A stretch of 64,000 nt of DNA from Macrobrachium rosenbergii (GCF_040412425.1 NC_089761.1:31402644-31466643), one strand, 5' to 3'. Positions 1-13,084 are shown, counted from the stretch's first letter. The notes: generated by a model not told the origin, from the sequence alone. Numbers and translations: made by a program.

Positions 1-83
<83 letters not shown>
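1..83. repeat. (TA)n microsatellite
   Basis: An uninterrupted TA dinucleotide run begins at the window edge and so probably extends beyond it. Confidence 0.97.
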
Positions 84-88
<5 letters not shown>

Positions 89-191
89 TATTATTCAGGA
101 AAATCGAAAGCAGGAAGAGAGTTCCCAATACTAGCAGTAGACAGACGTAAGCAACGACAATCAGAAGCTCCCTTATTGATGTGTGTACCCT

Positions 192-290
192 AGCGGCCCA
201 TACAGCAGAATTATACTCAGACCACCGAAATATAGATCGATTTTCGGTGGCCTTGATTATACGCCGTAGCGGCTGTACAGAAAACAGACT
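192..290 (+). mobile_element. Rep-A fragment (3' part only)
   Basis: Matches the 3' quarter of Rep-A: the GGCC-CATACAGC segment, the ACCACCGAAA...TTTTCGGTGG palindrome and the CGCTGTAGCGGCTGTACAGAAAAC segment. The terminal hairpin is replaced by unrelated sequence. A 5'-truncated, decayed copy. Confidence 0.75.
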
Positions 291-341
291 CTCGCAACGC
301 GAAAATCATCTCCCATTCCCAGTTACCTAAGGTTTTTTCAT

Positions 342-467
342 TGACCTCTACGCATTCCCAGATTCCCGATTCCTCCTTGGTCCCAACAGAAGCATTCTCC
401 ATTCGTCTCTACGCATTCCCAGATTCCCGATTCCTCCCTTGTTCCAACCGAAGCGTTCTGCATTCTA
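342..467. repeat. 63-bp tandem duplication
   Basis: Two adjacent copies (342-404, 405-467) share CTCTACGCATTCCCAGATTC and the following CGATTCCTCC with a few substitutions. No coding signal. The flanking 468-800 is unique sequence in which I recognise nothing. Confidence 0.85.
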
Positions 468-809
468 AACTGCTGTGAGAATGGGGAGACTACGCCGTTT
501 CCAAATCTCGCACCTCTGATCGCTAATACAACGGCAGAAAGTGGGCCAGACTCTGTGCCTTTCAAACTGCAGACACGTTTGAATGGGGGAAACTCCACAA
601 TGAAGCTCTCACTATGCCACCCCCCCTCCCCCCCACTAACCCTACCCCTCGCAATTCGGCCCGACTCGGTGTTATTTGCGCCCAGAGATTGCAGTCATTG
701 TGTATCCTTGAATCTTTCCTCCCAGGTGAATTGCGGGGAAGAGCAAGTTTTCACCTGCGCTCCTGACCGATTGCCGCTTCGACGCCGGAGATTCTGATTG
801 AAAGTGAAC

Positions 810-811
<2 letters not shown>

Positions 812-882
<71 letters not shown>
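812..882. repeat. (GA)n followed by (CAGA)n microsatellite
   Basis: A GA run switches directly into a CAGA tetranucleotide run and back to GA. Confidence 0.95.
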
Positions 883-883
<1 letters not shown>

Positions 884-889
884 GAGAAG

Positions 890-1015
890 GGATGCGTGAT
901 CCTAATTAAACCTGGAAGAGGAGTATAAAATTACTCGTTTTGGAAGAAGGAATGCAACAATTGTGCCAGAAGGCAGATGAAAATTTGGTAATGGAACCGA
1001 AAGCAATGGAAGATT

Positions 1016-1071
<56 letters not shown>

Positions 1072-1188
1072 AGTGATCGTAATTAAAACTGGAAGAAGAA
1101 TAAAAATTATTCGTAATGGAAGAAAGGATAAAGGAATTGTGCGAGAAGGCAGAGGAAAATTTCGAGTTGGAACCAAAAACAGTAGAGA

Positions 1189-1238
<50 letters not shown>

Positions 1239-1401
1239 GACGCTTGGTCGTAATTAAAACTGAAAGAGGAATAAAAATGATTGCCACAGAAGGAGGAATG
1301 AAACAATTGTGCAAGAAAGCAGAAAAAAATTTGGGCATGGAACCGTTTATAAATGGAACCAAGAGTGATGGAGAATTCATCCAGAGAGAGAGAGAGGAGC
1401 G

Positions 1402-1442
<41 letters not shown>
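890..1442. repeat. Composite tandem array: (GA)n plus about 125-150-bp spacer
   Basis: Three spacer copies (about 890-1019, 1068-1193, 1235-1383), each carrying AATTAAAAC-TGGAAGA, CAATTGTGC-AGAAGGCAGA and TGGAACC-AAAA, are each followed by a GA run of 40-58 bp. The spacers differ by substitutions and small indels, so the spacer and its microsatellite were duplicated as one unit. The long reading frames here (SLSLSL or ERERER) are GA translations. Confidence 0.88.
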
Positions 1443-1443
<1 letters not shown>

Positions 1444-1589
1444 GGCAACATTGCTCATTATTTTTTTAATTGTGATTATAACTATCAATATTACTGCTCA
1501 GGATTTGCATATATACAGAAGGAACAAGCCAGAGAGGCCATTAGCCCGCTGAACAAGTTCTCAAGGAACACAGTATTATTTAAACACAA

Positions 1590-1997
1590 AACAAGTAAAA
1601 AATGTGCCGAAGTTTCTTCGGCGCAATCGAGTTTTCTGTACAGCTTATAATCAAGGCCACCTAAAGTAGATCTATCTTTCGGTGGTCTCGGTATAATGCT
1701 GTATGAGCCGCGGCCCATGAAACTTTAACCAAGGCCCGGTGGTGGCCTGGCCTATATCGTTGCCAGACGCACGATTTTGGTTAACTTTAACCTTAAATCA
1801 AATAAAAACTGCTGAAGCTAGAGGATTGCAATTTGGTATGTTTGATGATTGGAGGGTGGATGATCAACTTACCAATCTGCAGCCCTCTGGCCTCAGTAGT
1901 TTTTAAGATCTGAGGGCGGACAGAAAAAGTGCGGACAGAGAGAAGAGCGGACGGACAGACAAAGCCGGCACAATAGTTTTCTTTTAAAGAAAACTAA
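1590..1997 (-). mobile_element. Rep-A dispersed element, full length
   Basis: Reads 3' to 5' on the plus strand: terminal hairpin (GCCGAAG-TTTC-TTCGGC), the CCACC/GGTGG palindrome, CATGAAACTTTAACC, the central inverted repeat of about 45-bp arms around TTTGATGATTGGAGGGTGGA, the CGGACAGA repeats and the AGTTTTC...GAAAACT start hairpin. No reading frame; a structured non-autonomous element of unassigned class. Confidence 0.9.
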
Positions 1998-2945
<948 letters not shown>

Positions 2946-3524
2946 ATCACAGGTCCTTCCTCACAAATGTTATTCCATGAGACCGGAAAACGCCAACAGC
3001 GTCAAAACCTAGATTACTCCAATAACGAAAACATAATAAAAGTCAATAGATCCTTTCCTTTCCCCAAGGCTAAAAGAAAAAAAAAAAAACTACAGCAATT
3101 TGTTCAGCGCGAGCTCACGGGACTTTCATAACAAAGAGAGAGAGAGAGAGAGAGCTTTAAAGAGAGGGGCAGGAATAATAAGAATTCTTTCTCTGACGCC
3201 CAGAATTTTAAGGGGAAGAAGAGGAAGAATAAGAAGAAGAAAAGTTCCTCAGGGGCAAGGAGAAGGAGGGATACATGACACCACTTGCTCTCCGGAGCAA
3301 CGTCTTCTTAGCGGTAATTCTAGTAGCGAACAGTGAGAGTCTGTCGATTGTTTTTAATTATTTTTTTGTTTTTGTTTTTTGTTTTTCCTCTTTAAGACCA
3401 TTGTCGATTGTTTTTTTTTTATTGTTTCTTCTGCTCGCTTTTCTTATGATAGACCTACGTCACTTATCAAGAAATTAAGTATTTCCACGCGTTTTTCTTA
3501 CACTTTCCTGAACCACATTTTCGT
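2946..3524. other. Unassigned sequence with short (GA)n and poly-T
   Basis: Short GA run at 3134-3154, purine-rich GAAGAA stretch near 3220-3245, and T-rich sequence 3350-3420. No gene seen. Confidence 0.6.
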
Positions 3525-3930
3525 TTTTAGTTTTCTGTAAAAGAAAACTGTTGAGCCGGCTTCGTCTGTCCGTCGGCACTTTTTCTGTCCGCCCTCAGAT
3601 CTTAAAAACTGCTGAGGCTAGAGGGCTGCAAATTGGTATGCTGATCTTCCATCCTCCACTCATCAAACATACCAAATTGCAGCCCTCTAGCCTCTTTAGA
3701 AGTTTTTATTTTGTTTAAGGTTAAAGTTAGCGATAATCGTGCGTCTGGCAACGATATAGGAAAGTCCACCACCAGCCCGTGGTTAAAGCTTCACGGCCCG
3801 CGGCTCACGCAGCATTGTACCGAGACCACCGAAAAATAGATCTATTTTCGGTGGCCTTGATTATACGCTGTAGCGGCTGTACAGAAAACTCGATTACGCC
3901 GAAGAAACTCCAACGCAATTTTTACTGGTT
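3525..3930 (+). mobile_element. Rep-A dispersed element, nearly full length
   Basis: Starts with TTTTTAGTTTTCTGTAAAAG and runs through the central inverted repeat (about 3605-3705) and the palindrome around TAGATCTA at 3838-3843. The 3' hairpin is damaged (GCCGAAGAAACTCCAACGC), so its stem has lost complementarity. Confidence 0.9.
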
Positions 3931-4333
3931 GAATGAACGAACACTGGAATAATAATCGAGGGATATTACGAAAGAATTTCAAACGGCGGTTGTGTCTTTT
4001 AAAAGGGGAAACGAGTCTTCAACGGATTAGAGACTTGGCGAGCTTGCCTTGATTAAAAAATCCAATTTTTTCGTTTTTTTTTTTGTTTTGTTTTTTGCCC
4101 TTTTGAACTTTCGACTTTCGTGCATGTTAAGGTAAAGCCGCTTTCACAAAGGCTGGCGCAAACACCTCGGCGTAGATTAAAGGTGAATGACTTTAATTAA
4201 GGTGACTGAACGAGGTGATATTGACACTTGAGAGGAAACGTTATTCTTCGCTTTTACGTGCAAACTTTAGGGCACTGAACCTTTACAGTAACATATTATT
4301 AATTGAATAATTTTGAAAGCCAGCGTACCAAGA
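3931..4333. other. Unassigned unique sequence
   Basis: Contains a poly-T tract near 4070-4100 and otherwise ordinary AT-rich sequence. No feature supported. Confidence 0.6.
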
Positions 4334-4955
4334 GCTTAATAGTCTTTTATAAGATCCTGCCAAATTAATAGCATCAAACCTATGACTGGCTTTGGGTATA
4401 GACCTATAGGCCTAATAATATGCTTTTATAAGATTCAGTCTAATTAATAACTTCAAACCAACGACTGGCTTTGGGTATAGACCTATAGGCATAATAATAT
4501 TCTTTTATAAGATCCAGCCTAATCAATAACATCAAACCAATGACTGGCTTTGGGTATAGGCCTATAGGCCTAATAATATTCTTGTATAAGAGCCAGTCTA
4601 ATTAATAACATCAAACCAACGACTGGCTTTGGGTATAAGCCTATAGGCCTAATAATGTTCTTTTATCAGATCCAGCCTAATTAATAACATCAAACCAGTG
4701 ACTGGCTTTGGGTATAGGCCTAATAATATTCTTTTATAAGTTCCAGCCTAATTAATAACATCAAACCAATGACTGACCTTGGGTACAGACTTATAGGCCT
4801 AATGTTTCTATACCACAATGAACGTGAAGATCTGTACTTGGGTATTTCAGAAGCCAGTTTCAACAACTGAATATTCTTTTATAAGATCCAACCCAGTTAA
4901 CAACATCAAACCAATGACTGGCTTTGGGTGTAGGCCTATAGGCCTAATGCCGCTA
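4334..4955. repeat. About 79-bp minisatellite, 7-8 copies
   Basis: The unit contains TTCTTTTATAAGATCCAGCC, ATTAATAACATCAAACCAA and ACTGGCTTTGGGTATAG followed by the self-complementary CCTATAGGCCTA. One unit near 4690-4740 lacks part of the CCTATAGG segment. The last two are separated by an insertion with ACCACAATGAACGTGAAGAT, which recurs in altered form after the final unit (about 4957-4985), suggesting an older, longer unit of about 150 bp. Confidence 0.92.
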
Positions 4956-5124
4956 TACCAGACGGAACCCGAAGATCTGTACTTACAGCCATAATAATTT
5001 CAAAGGCTCTGAGGCTTATCAGCTTCGAAATGGTACCATTCCCCCCCCCCGGCCTAAACGGACAGAATAATCCCAGTGGCAAGGCTCTCATTAGTAATAG
5101 AGAGATGAGTTTAAAGGAGAATCA

Positions 5125-5555
5125 GTTTTAGTTTTCTGTAAAAGAAAACTATTGTGCCGGCTTTGTCTGTCCGTCCGCACTTTATTCAGTTCACAATTTT
5201 TCCTGTCCGCCCTCAGATCTTAAAAACTACTGAGGCTAGAGGGCTGCAAATTGGTATGTTGATCATCCAGCCTCCAATCATCAAACATACCAAATTGCAG
5301 CTCTCTAGCCTCAGTAGTCCTTTTTTTTTTATTTGATTTAAGGTTAAAGTTAGCCATAATCGTGCTTCTGGCAACGGTATAGGATAGGCCACAAGCGGGC
5401 CGTGGTTAAAGTTTCACGTGTCGCGGCTCATACAACGTTATACCGAGACCGCCAAAAGATAGATCTATTTTCGGTGGCCTTGATTATGCGCTGTAGCGGC
5501 TGTACGGAAAACTCGATTGCGCCGAAGAAGCTTAGGCTCATTTTTTACTTGTTTA
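5125..5555 (+). mobile_element. Rep-A dispersed element, full length
   Basis: All landmarks are present from AGTTTTCTGTAAAAGAAAACT to ACTTGTTT. There is a short insertion in the TCCGCACTTT region, and the 3' hairpin is partly degraded (GCCGAAGAAGCTTAGGCTC). Confidence 0.92.
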
Positions 5556-7063
<1,508 letters not shown>

Positions 7064-7097
7064 CTCACAAACACACACACACGCGCGTGCGCGCGCT
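7064..7097. repeat. (CA)n-(CG)n alternating purine-pyrimidine tract
   Basis: ACACACAC runs into CGCGCGTGCGCGCGC. Strict purine-pyrimidine alternation, a sequence class known to favour Z-DNA under supercoiling. Confidence 0.8.
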
Positions 7098-7149
7098 AAG
7101 CTAAACTACCGACAATGGAAAAGATCCTGACTCGACGTTTTAGAGTTTT

Positions 7150-7675
7150 TTTTGGGTGGGGGGAGGTAGGGTAGGGGAGGGCCAACGTTTTATTTGCTTT
7201 TGGGGGAAGGGGGGTGGGGTGGGTGGGAAGGTAGGGAAGGTGGGGAGGAAGGGAGGAGAGGGTGGTATAGGGGAGAAGGGGAGAGGGAGGAAGGGGAGAG
7301 GGAGGGGGAAGGGAAGAGGAGGGGAAGGGGAGGGAGGGACTGGAAGGGAAATGAGGGGAAGGAGAGGCAGGGGAAGGGAAGGAGGGAGATAGGGGAAGGG
7401 GAGAGGGAGGGAGGAAAGCGGGAGGGAAGGGGAGAGGGAAGGGGAAAGGAGAGGAGGAAAGAGGGAGAGGTGAGAGGGGAGGAAGAGGGAGGAGAAGGGG
7501 GCAGAGGGAGGGAGGTGGTGGATGGGTGGGGAAAATGGGGGAGGGGAAGGGAAGGTGGATAGGAAAGGGGAGGGGAGGGGTAGGATGGTGGAGAAGGGAA
7601 GGGATGAGTGTGGAGAGGAGAAGGTGGGCCTCAGGGATTATTTTTGGGGAGGGGGAGGGGGAGGCTTAGGAGGGA
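7150..7675. repeat. G/A-only polypurine tract, about 520 bp
   Basis: Almost entirely G and A on the plus strand, with irregular GGGGAGAGGGAGG-type units. The 78- and 122-codon Gly/Glu/Arg frames are low-complexity translations and not genes. Such polypurine:polypyrimidine DNA is capable of triplex (H-DNA) formation. Confidence 0.9.
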
Positions 7676-8480
7676 AGGACGCTGAAACGGAGACGAAGTT
7701 TAGCGTTGAGTCTTCTCGCAAAGGATCTTCCACAGACGGGACAGACAATTCGCTTTGGCCAACTTCGTCGGGGATAAAATGAAATCATCCTCTCGGCGAT
7801 ATCAAAACAAACAAACAAAAACAAAAAAGTTTTCCGCAAAAAGTTCTCTTGGAAAAAACTTCGGACAAGCGGAGCATCTCTTTATGAAGTTGGCGCAAGA
7901 GGAAGGAAGAAATTAAATAGATGAAAAATATGAAAATAAAAACTTATACAAGCGAATTAGCCGATAAAGAGTCCGAAACCACTGGACACAGAATTGGCGT
8001 GGTTTTAAGTTCGCGTGAGAGAGTGGTAATTAGAAGAATTGGCGGGGTTTTAAGTTTGCTTGAGGAAGAGGCAATTAGAAGAATTGCTTTTAGAGATACC
8101 GAGCAAATTTCAGTGAAGTTTCCAAAGGGTAAAATAAAAGAAAATAAAAAAACGAGCAGAAGTTACTGGGTTAACCATTTTTTGGAAAGAGGCAGAAATG
8201 AAGTGTAATAGGATAGCAGTGGGGGAGGCAAGCAGTAAAACCGATCACATTCGATAGAAATAATTAACAGGTAATCATCCACGTCAAATGTTTGAAAGGA
8301 AGTGTATTCAGTGAAAGAAAAAGAGGAGAAATAACTTAGAGAAGAAAGGAAATAAGTAATAATAATTAAGGCAAGGTGCAAATCGTCAATAAAGCCACTT
8401 AGAGAAGCTGTCAGGGTGCACTTTTAGACTCGATAACTTAATACCAAGATTCTGAAATAAAATATATAATTAAATAAATA
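7676..8480. other. Unassigned unique sequence
   Basis: Contains a short internal duplication, AGAATTGGCG(T/G)GGTTTTAAGTT at about 7991 and 8035. No other feature supported. Confidence 0.55.
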
Positions 8481-8744
8481 GACCTGGCATTGCTTAAGGT
8501 CCTTTGCAGCATCCCTTCGGCCCTTAGCTGCAACCCCTTTCATTCATTTTACTGTACCTCCTTTCATATTCTGTCTTCCATATTACTTTCCATCCTCTCT
8601 TAACAATTGACTCATAGTGCAACTGCGAGGTTTTCCTCCTGTTACACCTTTGTAATAAACCTTTTCCTCTCAATTTTCCTTTCAGCGCTGAATAACCTCA
8701 TAAGTCCCAGCACTTGGCCTTCGGCCTAAATGGTATATTCTATT
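8481..8744 (+). mobile_element. Rep-B SINE-like element
   Basis: Carries the family landmarks in order: GCATTGCTTAAGGT, TTCGGCCCTTAGCTGCAACC, ACTGTACCTCC, ATAGTGCAACTGCGAGG, TTTTCCTCCTGTTACACCTT, TTTCAGCGCTGAATAACCTC, CACTTGGCCTTCGGCCTAAA. No reading frame. Element class inferred from length, copy number and lack of coding capacity. Confidence 0.85.
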
Positions 8745-8865
8745 TTATTTAGTAAATCTGTCGACATCATTACCAAGATTCTTTTCAGTCCGAAAAAAAA
8801 AGAAAAAAAAAACAGAACTATCGTTCCCCCAAAAAAGTTTGTACGGGGACAATTGGAGGAGCAAG

Positions 8866-8867
<2 letters not shown>

Positions 8868-8902
<35 letters not shown>
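8868..8902. repeat. (GA)n microsatellite
   Basis: Pure GA run of 35 bp. Confidence 0.95.
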
Positions 8903-8905
<3 letters not shown>

Positions 8906-9057
8906 GAGTGGTTTTATGGTTGGGTAATTAAGTTAAGCCCCTGAGAGGGGCTTACATCCCCCCCCCCCCATCCTCCGCTGGAATTCCTTCAGATTCTTCG
9001 ACTCTGCTTTTCTTAACTCGAAGGAGCGACGACATGTGATGGTTATTGAATTGCGTA

Positions 9058-9690
9058 CAGGGTCGAGGGGATGGGGGAGGGGAAGGGGAGGAGAAAGGAG
9101 AGGGGGAGGGGAAGAGAAAATGGAGGGGGAAGGTAGGAGAAATGAGAGGGTAGGGGAAGAGAAAGGAGAGGGGAGGGGAGAAAGGGGAGAGGAGGGAGGA
9201 GAAAGAAAAGGGGGAGGGGAGGAGAAAGAGGAGGGGAAGCGGAGGAGAATGGGGAGGGGAGGAGAGAAGCAATGAGAGGGGTAGGGGAGGAGAAAGGAGA
9301 AGGAAAGGGGAAGAGAAAGTAGAAGGAGAGGGAAGGAGAAAGGAGAGGGGGAGGGGAGGAGAAAGTAGAAGGAGGGGGAAGGAGAAAGGAGAGGGGGAGG
9401 GGAGGAGAAAGGAGAAGGAAAGGGGAAGAGAAAGTAGAAGGAGAGGGAAGGAGAAAGGAGAGGGGGAGGGGAGGAGAAAGTAGAAGGAGAGGGAAGGAGA
9501 AAGGAGAGGGGGAGGGGAGGAGAAAGTAGAAGGAGAAATAAGAGGGGGAGAAAGGAGAAAGAGAGGGAAGGAGAAAAGGGGAAGGGAGGAAAGGAGAAGG
9601 AGAGGGAGAGAAGGAGAAAGGAGAGGGGGAACGGCAGGAAAAAGGGGAGAGGAATGAATAAAGGAAAGGAGAAGAGTGGGAGGGTGGGGG
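9058..9690. repeat. Polypurine minisatellite, about 630 bp
   Basis: Only G and A on the plus strand. From about 9290 to 9560 a loose unit of about 60 bp (AAAGTAGAAGGAGAGGGAAG then GAGAAAGGAGAGGGGGAGGG) repeats at least four times. The three approximately 290-codon Ser/Pro/Leu/Phe frames on the minus strand are translations of this tract. Confidence 0.92.
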
Positions 9691-9713
9691 CGAGAGAAAC
9701 AATACCCTTTCTT

Positions 9714-9795
9714 CCGCGACGCTCTCCGCGCGCGCGCGCGACCAATGAGATCGGCTTTCGTGTTGTAACCGGGAGATTGGGTAATCCAATAACTG
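9714..9795. promoter_or_regulatory. CpG-rich patch with (CG)n and two CCAAT motifs
   Basis: A (CG)n run at about 9728-9740, a CCAAT at about 9742 and another in TAATCCAATAAC near 9784, in a locally GC-richer stretch of an AT-rich window. CCAAT boxes and CpG density are typical of some animal promoters. No downstream gene is visible, so this is only a candidate. Confidence 0.2.
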
Positions 9796-10052
9796 AAGAA
9801 GAAGCCACTCCCTCGCGTTGTCATGAAATTTGGCTCGAGGTCTGCCAGTGATCAAGGATATTTCTGGTTTTGATTTTGATTTGCAATAACTGTTCCTTGC
9901 AATGCATCGTGCATGCGATATGCATAGCAATGTTCAGTGGTGGTTAAAATTGAAAAGTGATTTTTGTTGTTAGCAGGATATACATAAAAAAGCTAGACGT
10001 AGATTTTTGCGAGAATTATAATGAATGTGGTGAACTCTCTTGTAAAATATTG

Positions 10053-10054
<2 letters not shown>

Positions 10055-10147
<93 letters not shown>

Positions 10148-10235
10148 GTACATACAGTATACTGTAATATATATACATATATATATATATGTATACATAT
10201 AAATACACGTATATACAGTATACTGTAATATATAT

Positions 10236-10281
<46 letters not shown>

Positions 10282-10311
10282 ACATATAAATATGTATATA
10301 CAGTATACTGT

Positions 10312-10374
<63 letters not shown>

Positions 10375-10440
10375 CGTGTGTGTGTATTTATACATATGCA
10401 TATATATACATATACATAAGTATATATGTATATACGTACT
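10055..10440. repeat. Compound (TA)n/(TG)n with three CAGTATACTG modules
   Basis: TA runs at 10057-10145, 10229-10276 and 10315-10351, then TG 10352-10384. The palindrome CAGTATACTG followed by TAAT recurs three times (about 10155, 10215, 10300), each preceded by GTATACATATAAATA or a close variant, so the block expanded partly as a larger unit. Confidence 0.93.
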
Positions 10441-10535
10441 GTGTGGACGTATACATGGCGACACACATAAATCCATTAACCCACTGAAAAAAATCCCCAC
10501 GAGAAATCCCAAGGAAGTCCAGAGCACAGGTGCGA

Positions 10536-10665
10536 ACGTTCCAGGAATTCTGGAATTCAGGAGTCCCCGTAACGGGCGAAGGAAGACCCAAACTTTTCCA
10601 GTGTCAATGGCCTGGAACCGCTCATCAGACACCCTCCTTGAGTTCCAGGTCGCCAAGGAAGAGCT
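10536..10665 (+). repeat. Rep-D dispersed repeat, copy 1
   Basis: Shares CAATGGCCTGGAACCG, TCATC-GACACC, AACTTTTCCAGT and GAGTTCCAG with 28198-28303. Both copies are followed by T-rich sequence. No conserved reading frame between copies. Confidence 0.7.
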
Positions 10666-11717
10666 GGAAAGGCGTTCTTTCCAGCACATCTCTTTCACCG
10701 ATTCCTTTTTTTTTTCATTTTTTTTTATTTTTTCACATTGAACGCTTTCGCGTAATAGTTTCAGATCCCTTTTTGAATGTTTTTTCTGTGTGATTCTTCT
10801 TCTCTTTTTCTTGGTTCTTGAATGCTGATCAAAGAGAATGAGGGTACGTTTCCAAAAAGAATAATCATTCTTTTATTTTGATATATATATATATATATAT
10901 ATATACTTTATATATACATATATATATATATACATATAGTGGATGTATACACACACATATATGTATATATCATTTTTGGCATCGACGTCTTATCATAAAA
11001 TCATTTAGTTCTATTTCTTATGGTTTTAATGAAGAGGGTTTAGCAAAAAATTGAAAATACGTATATTCTAACATCTTATCATTTTAAATATTTCAATTTT
11101 TTAACCTGTTTTTGTGTCAAAATCCAGCCTGTAAGTGAGGTAGGGTCTTAAAAATGAATAACAAGACAGGTGTGGACCTCAGCTCTCGCCTAGACCAGCC
11201 GAAACTCTCGAGAATTAAATCCTGTAGCATTTAGTAATGGCGAATTGGCAACTGAACTGTCGAAAATGTGCAAGATTATTTTGCAGTCTTAATTCAGTCA
11301 CGACAAAACCTCACTTTGAGTAAAATTATCAAAAGAGTCTATTAGTAAAAAGGAAGTGAATTATATACCTTAGTATTTGTTAACATCGATACAACATAAA
11401 TCAAAGAGTTTAAATGGTTGTTGGCAACTGTTTAATCTTGATAGATTATGCTCTTGAGTGGTGAATAAATTAAGTAACATTCAGCCGTTAATTGGAAGGG
11501 CGTGAATGATTAAACGCATTCGTTGAGGGAATAAATAAGTGAATTAGGTAATACTAAATATTTGATGGCTTAGGAGACCTAAATGTAAAGAATAACTTTT
11601 TTAACCCTAGGCCTATAGGATAAGCAGCCTATAAACGTGAGCGAGATTACAGTATTACGATGTTACGGAGATTTAATATTTATAAATTACGCTAAAAATT
11701 TTGAGCAACTGCCTACT

Positions 11718-11719
<2 letters not shown>
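10666..11719. other. Unassigned AT-rich sequence with short (TA)n
   Basis: Small TA patches at 10881-10935. The rest is AT-rich unique sequence with no coding, RNA or repeat signal that I can support. Confidence 0.55.

Positions 11720-11768
<49 letters not shown>
11720..11768. repeat. (GA)n microsatellite
   Basis: Pure GA run of 49 bp. Confidence 0.96.
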
Positions 11769-11772
<4 letters not shown>

Positions 11773-12290
11773 TGGAAGACAAAGCACGGGAAAAACATAA
11801 ATGAAAGGATTCTCCACGCGAGGACACCTGTTCCGTAATATTCTCCTCCGGTTTGTCATATTTTTTTCTGATTTTCATAATCTATCATACTTCAAGAGGC
11901 ATGTAAGCCTAAGGTTCCTTCGATGTCAGATCTAAAATGTTGTCTCGCTTCTTTTAATTTCCTTGGAATAAGATTTAGGAAGGGCATTTGGTTGCCAACC
12001 CCATTCGAAAAGAACATAGTACTACCCTGTGCAAATGCAGAAGCGGAATTCCTTGTACTCCTTTTAGGGAAATTCTGGAAGCTTTTTTGCCCTGGTGGAA
12101 AAAGGTGGGGCGGGGAGGAGAAGGAGAAGGGGATGGTAATAGTTTATATGAAACCACAATTGCATTTTTGGGGAAATGGTGCGCTTAAAAGCACTTCCAA
12201 CAACATTGCCTACGTGCGGTACATAAGAGGCTATTTAGAAGTCACTAGAGTCTAGACCGAGTCGAGTAACTTTTGAAACAAAAACACAAA

Positions 12291-12297
<7 letters not shown>
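11769..12297. other. Unassigned; 110-codon open frame at 11923-12255 judged non-coding
   Basis: An ATG-initiated plus-strand frame (11923-12255) has no recognisable motif and an unnatural Lys/Gly/Glu run from a purine-rich stretch. Two overlapping frames on the other strand and in another phase are equally open. Confidence 0.45.

Positions 12298-12345
<48 letters not shown>
12298..12345. repeat. (AAT)n microsatellite
   Basis: About 16 AAT units. Confidence 0.96.
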
Positions 12346-12347
<2 letters not shown>

Positions 12348-12496
12348 AATGCAGACCCAAACATTGTATCATTTATAATCATCCAATAATACGTAACGTA
12401 ATATTATTTTATTCATAACAGATCACACATGATGACGTCAACACTATTAAACGTGACGAGACTCTCCCTCCCTCCCCAGTACCCACTTACCTGTGA

Positions 12497-12742
12497 GACA
12501 GTGAAGATGTACACCGACCTGGTACTCGGTATAGTGTCGAAGCTCCATTAGTCAATCTACTACAGACTGTTATTTCCGACTGCTGTTGCAGCAAGTGCAA
12601 GAAAGAAATTAAGAAAATAATTAGAGCAAATGTTGCTCTAAAAGCTGGTTGTTGCACAGAAAGCAAATGTGGAGAGCTATTATACTTATTTGAAGAGCCG
12701 TGTTTTGCCATCTATGGCGTCCCGAAGGACGAGTACTTGAAG
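12497..12742 (+). CDS. Candidate coding exon, cysteine-rich, unknown protein
   Basis: Seen: between the in-frame TGA at 12494-12496 and the donor AAG|GTAAGA at 12743 there are 82 sense codons with no stop and no ATG. The translation is compositionally protein-like. Eight Cys fall at residues 29, 30, 31, 34, 52, 53, 58 and 69, in the arrangement CCCSKCKKE...GCCTESKCGE...EEPCF, ending VPKDEYLK at the donor. A possible acceptor is GAGACAG|T (AG at 12500-12501) after the C/T-rich stretch 12460-12495; the stronger-looking CCCCAG at 12479 would include the in-frame stop. I do not recognise the family; paired CxxC-like spacing could mean metal binding or disulphides, which is inference. No partner exon was found nearby, so it may be a relic or an exon of a gene extending outside the window. 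The minus strand is also partly open here. Confidence 0.35.
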
Positions 12743-13084
12743 GTAAGACAAACTTTCTATAGTATATGTGGGAAATAAATTAATGTATCAGCATATATCT
12801 GAGAGAAGGAACGGCAATGAAAACCACACGTTTAATAGATTTTGTCAGAAAGTACAGGAATAAAAACCGTATTGCGGGAAAATAAGCTTCAGCCGTGCAC
12901 GCAGTGAAGGCAGATTTTGTGACTGACGTTACTTGTATGGCAGGCTTTGTTTGCCGTTAATGTCTATAGTGTATGGCAGGGCTTAACCTAAGGTTAAAAG
13001 ATTAATGACCAAAAATAATTCGTAAGCAATAGGCCTATTTTGTGTTACCTGTCACCTACCGTATGGGTACCTCCTCACGGTCCT
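12743..13084. other. Unassigned sequence downstream of the candidate exon
   Basis: Begins with a consensus splice donor. Otherwise ordinary unique sequence with no second exon recognised. Confidence 0.5.

Noticed and set aside
8933..9930. Three minus-strand frames of about 290-295 codons rich in Ser, Pro, Leu and Phe
   Set aside because: They overlap in different phases over the same polypurine minisatellite. The openness comes from C/T-only codons on that strand and not from coding.
9043..10698. Multiple IYIYIY/YVCVCV reading frames across the TA/TG blocks
   Set aside because: TA and TG dinucleotides translate as Ile-Tyr and Cys-Val in every TA-rich region of the window. None has independent support.
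11923..12255. 110-codon ATG-initiated frame
   Set aside because: No recognisable motif, includes a purine-rich low-complexity run, and competing open frames overlap it. Consistent with chance in this composition.
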